This document shows positions 4,380-5,166 of a stretch of 5,166 nt of DNA, in pieces; positions within the stretch are counted from its first letter, which is position 1; the number at the start of each line of letters is the position of its first letter. The DNA comes from JAYTXL01 sp043742955 (GTDB taxonomy: Bacteria; Verrucomicrobiota; Verrucomicrobiia; Limisphaerales; JAYTXL01): the NCBI GenBank assembly GCA_043742955.1, contig JAYTXL010000354.1, forward strand, positions 1 through 5,166. The letters are read 5' to 3'. Under the pieces are notes generated by a model. The model was not told where the DNA came from, made no database searches, and saw nothing but the letters and a program-made list of their open reading frames with translations. The position numbers and the translations under genes are program-made.

Positions 4380-5166
4380 CTATTTGGTGGCTTCAAATCC
4401 CTTGGCCAGGGCCTGGACGAGTGAATCCAGCCATTCGATATAGCCTTCGTCTGCGCCCTTGCCGCCGCCCGGATAGGGCGCGAAGTCGAGCAACTTTGCC
4501 TCCGTGTGGCCGGCCACGGCCTCGGCGGTCTTGCGGCTCAGGTGCGGTTCCACGACAATCAACCGGGTGTGGTCGGCCTTCATCCTGGCAATGACCTCAG
4601 CCAGGTGCGCGGGCGTCGGCGGAATACCCGGCTTGGGCTCGAGAAACAACGTCATGTTCACCTCAAAACGCTTCGCGAAATAAGGCCAGGAATTGTGGTA
4701 GGTCACGATGCGTTTGCCTTTGAAAGGGACGAGCAGCCTCTGCCACTCGGCGAGCTTGGCGTCGAGACGGTAATTGAACTTCTTCGAGTTGGCGCGGTAA
4801 AAATCCGCGGCTTTCGGGTCCAGCTGACTGAAGGCCTCGGCAATGTGCGCCGCCACGACCTTCGCATTCATCGGGTCCGTGGTGTAGTGAGGATTGCCGG
4901 CGGCGTGGATGTCGCCTTTCGCACGATCCAGGGTGCTGGGAACTTCGAGCAAAGAAATGCCCTCGGCGCAAGCAATGCGGCCCGGCCGCCCGGCGGCGAG
5001 CTTTGGATTGCGGCAGCCCTCGAGCAACGGCGGCAGCCAGCCGATTTCCAGTTCCGCACCGCCCTCGATGAGCGCATCGGCGCGGTTCAGCTTGACGATG
5101 AAGCTCGGCTTGGCATCCACGAAGTGCGAGTCTTCCGTCGGTTTGGCCAGCGTTGCGAGCTCGATG
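4380..5166 (-). CDS. Metal ABC transporter substrate-binding protein (ZnuA/TroA family), 5' end outside window
   Basis: The visible 261 residues are the C-terminal part of a cluster A-I periplasmic metal-binding protein that delivers Zn2+ or Mn2+ to the ABC-3 permease encoded next. The frame is open to the right edge (IELATLAKPTEDSHF...), so a GTG at 5120 is not the real start, and the signal peptide lies beyond the window. Probable metal ligands are His14 of the visible part (TEDSHF, the site of the family's DPHxYEP histidine), His93 (GNPHYTTDP) and His157 (VTYHNSWPYF), plus an acidic residue late in the protein, possibly Asp227 in LLDFAPYPGG. The long His-rich loop typical of many ZnuA proteins is absent from the visible part, where the family would have it between the first and second ligands or nearby, which weakly favours neither metal. 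The stop is a TAG at 4382-4380, 38 bp before the permease start. Confidence 0.93.
   Translation of the reverse strand, partial: IELATLAKPTEDSHFVDAKPSFIVKLNRADALIEGGAELEIGWLPPLLEGCRNPKLAAGRPGRIACAEGISLLEVPSTLDRAKGDIHAAGNPHYTTDPMNAKVVAAHIAEAFSQLDPKAADFYRANSKKFNYRLDAKLAEWQRLLVPFKGKRIVTYHNSWPYFAKRFEVNMTLFLEPKPGIPPTPAHLAEVIARMKADHTRLIVVEPHLSRKTAEAVAGHTEAKLLDFAPYPGGGKGADEGYIEWLDSLVQALAKGFEATK

Overview
The window looks like a piece of a GC-rich bacterial chromosome in which every convincing gene lies on the minus strand. Taxonomy is a weak inference. The style of the dihydrodipicolinate-synthase-like protein, the GTAG-headed hairpin repeats and the mixed housekeeping/defence content would fit a Verrucomicrobiota-like or related environmental lineage, but nothing here (no rRNA or marker gene) proves it.

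In the direction of transcription (right to left), the window opens inside a gene for a periplasmic metal-binding protein of the ZnuA/TroA class (4380-5166, N-terminus outside the window). An ABC-3 family metal permease follows (3514-4341); together they are two thirds of a zinc/manganese-type uptake transporter. The ATPase is not between or after them in the window. Next is a 219-bp intergenic region (3295-3513) with an inverted pair of GTAG-headed REP-like hairpins and a further hairpin, and then a divergent DapA/NanA-superfamily aldolase-like gene (2326-3294) that has a candidate Schiff-base lysine but not the usual pyruvate-binding or tyrosine motifs.

Immediately after the stop of that gene is a compact VapBC toxin-antitoxin module (AbrB-type antitoxin 2064-2294, PIN-domain toxin 1660-2067, ATGA overlap). 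It has a consensus -35 hexamer overlapping the stop of the preceding gene and a palindromic candidate operator. The module is bracketed by two 41-bp direct repeats (1600-1640 and 2349-2389) that correspond to the 3' coding end of the aldolase-like gene. This suggests that the module arrived in, or is framed by, a duplication of that 3' end.

The left part carries a complete C5-cytosine DNA methyltransferase (345-1442), followed after 12 bp by the start of a DUF262 (GmrSD/ParB-like) protein (ends beyond position 1). The pair resembles a restriction or modification-linked defence unit. The DUF262 homology stops abruptly after about 78 residues, near position 100, where the sequence changes character, so the effector may be broken there. 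The left half (DNA methyltransferase, DUF262, VapBC) has the character of a small defence/accessory island next to transport and metabolic genes.
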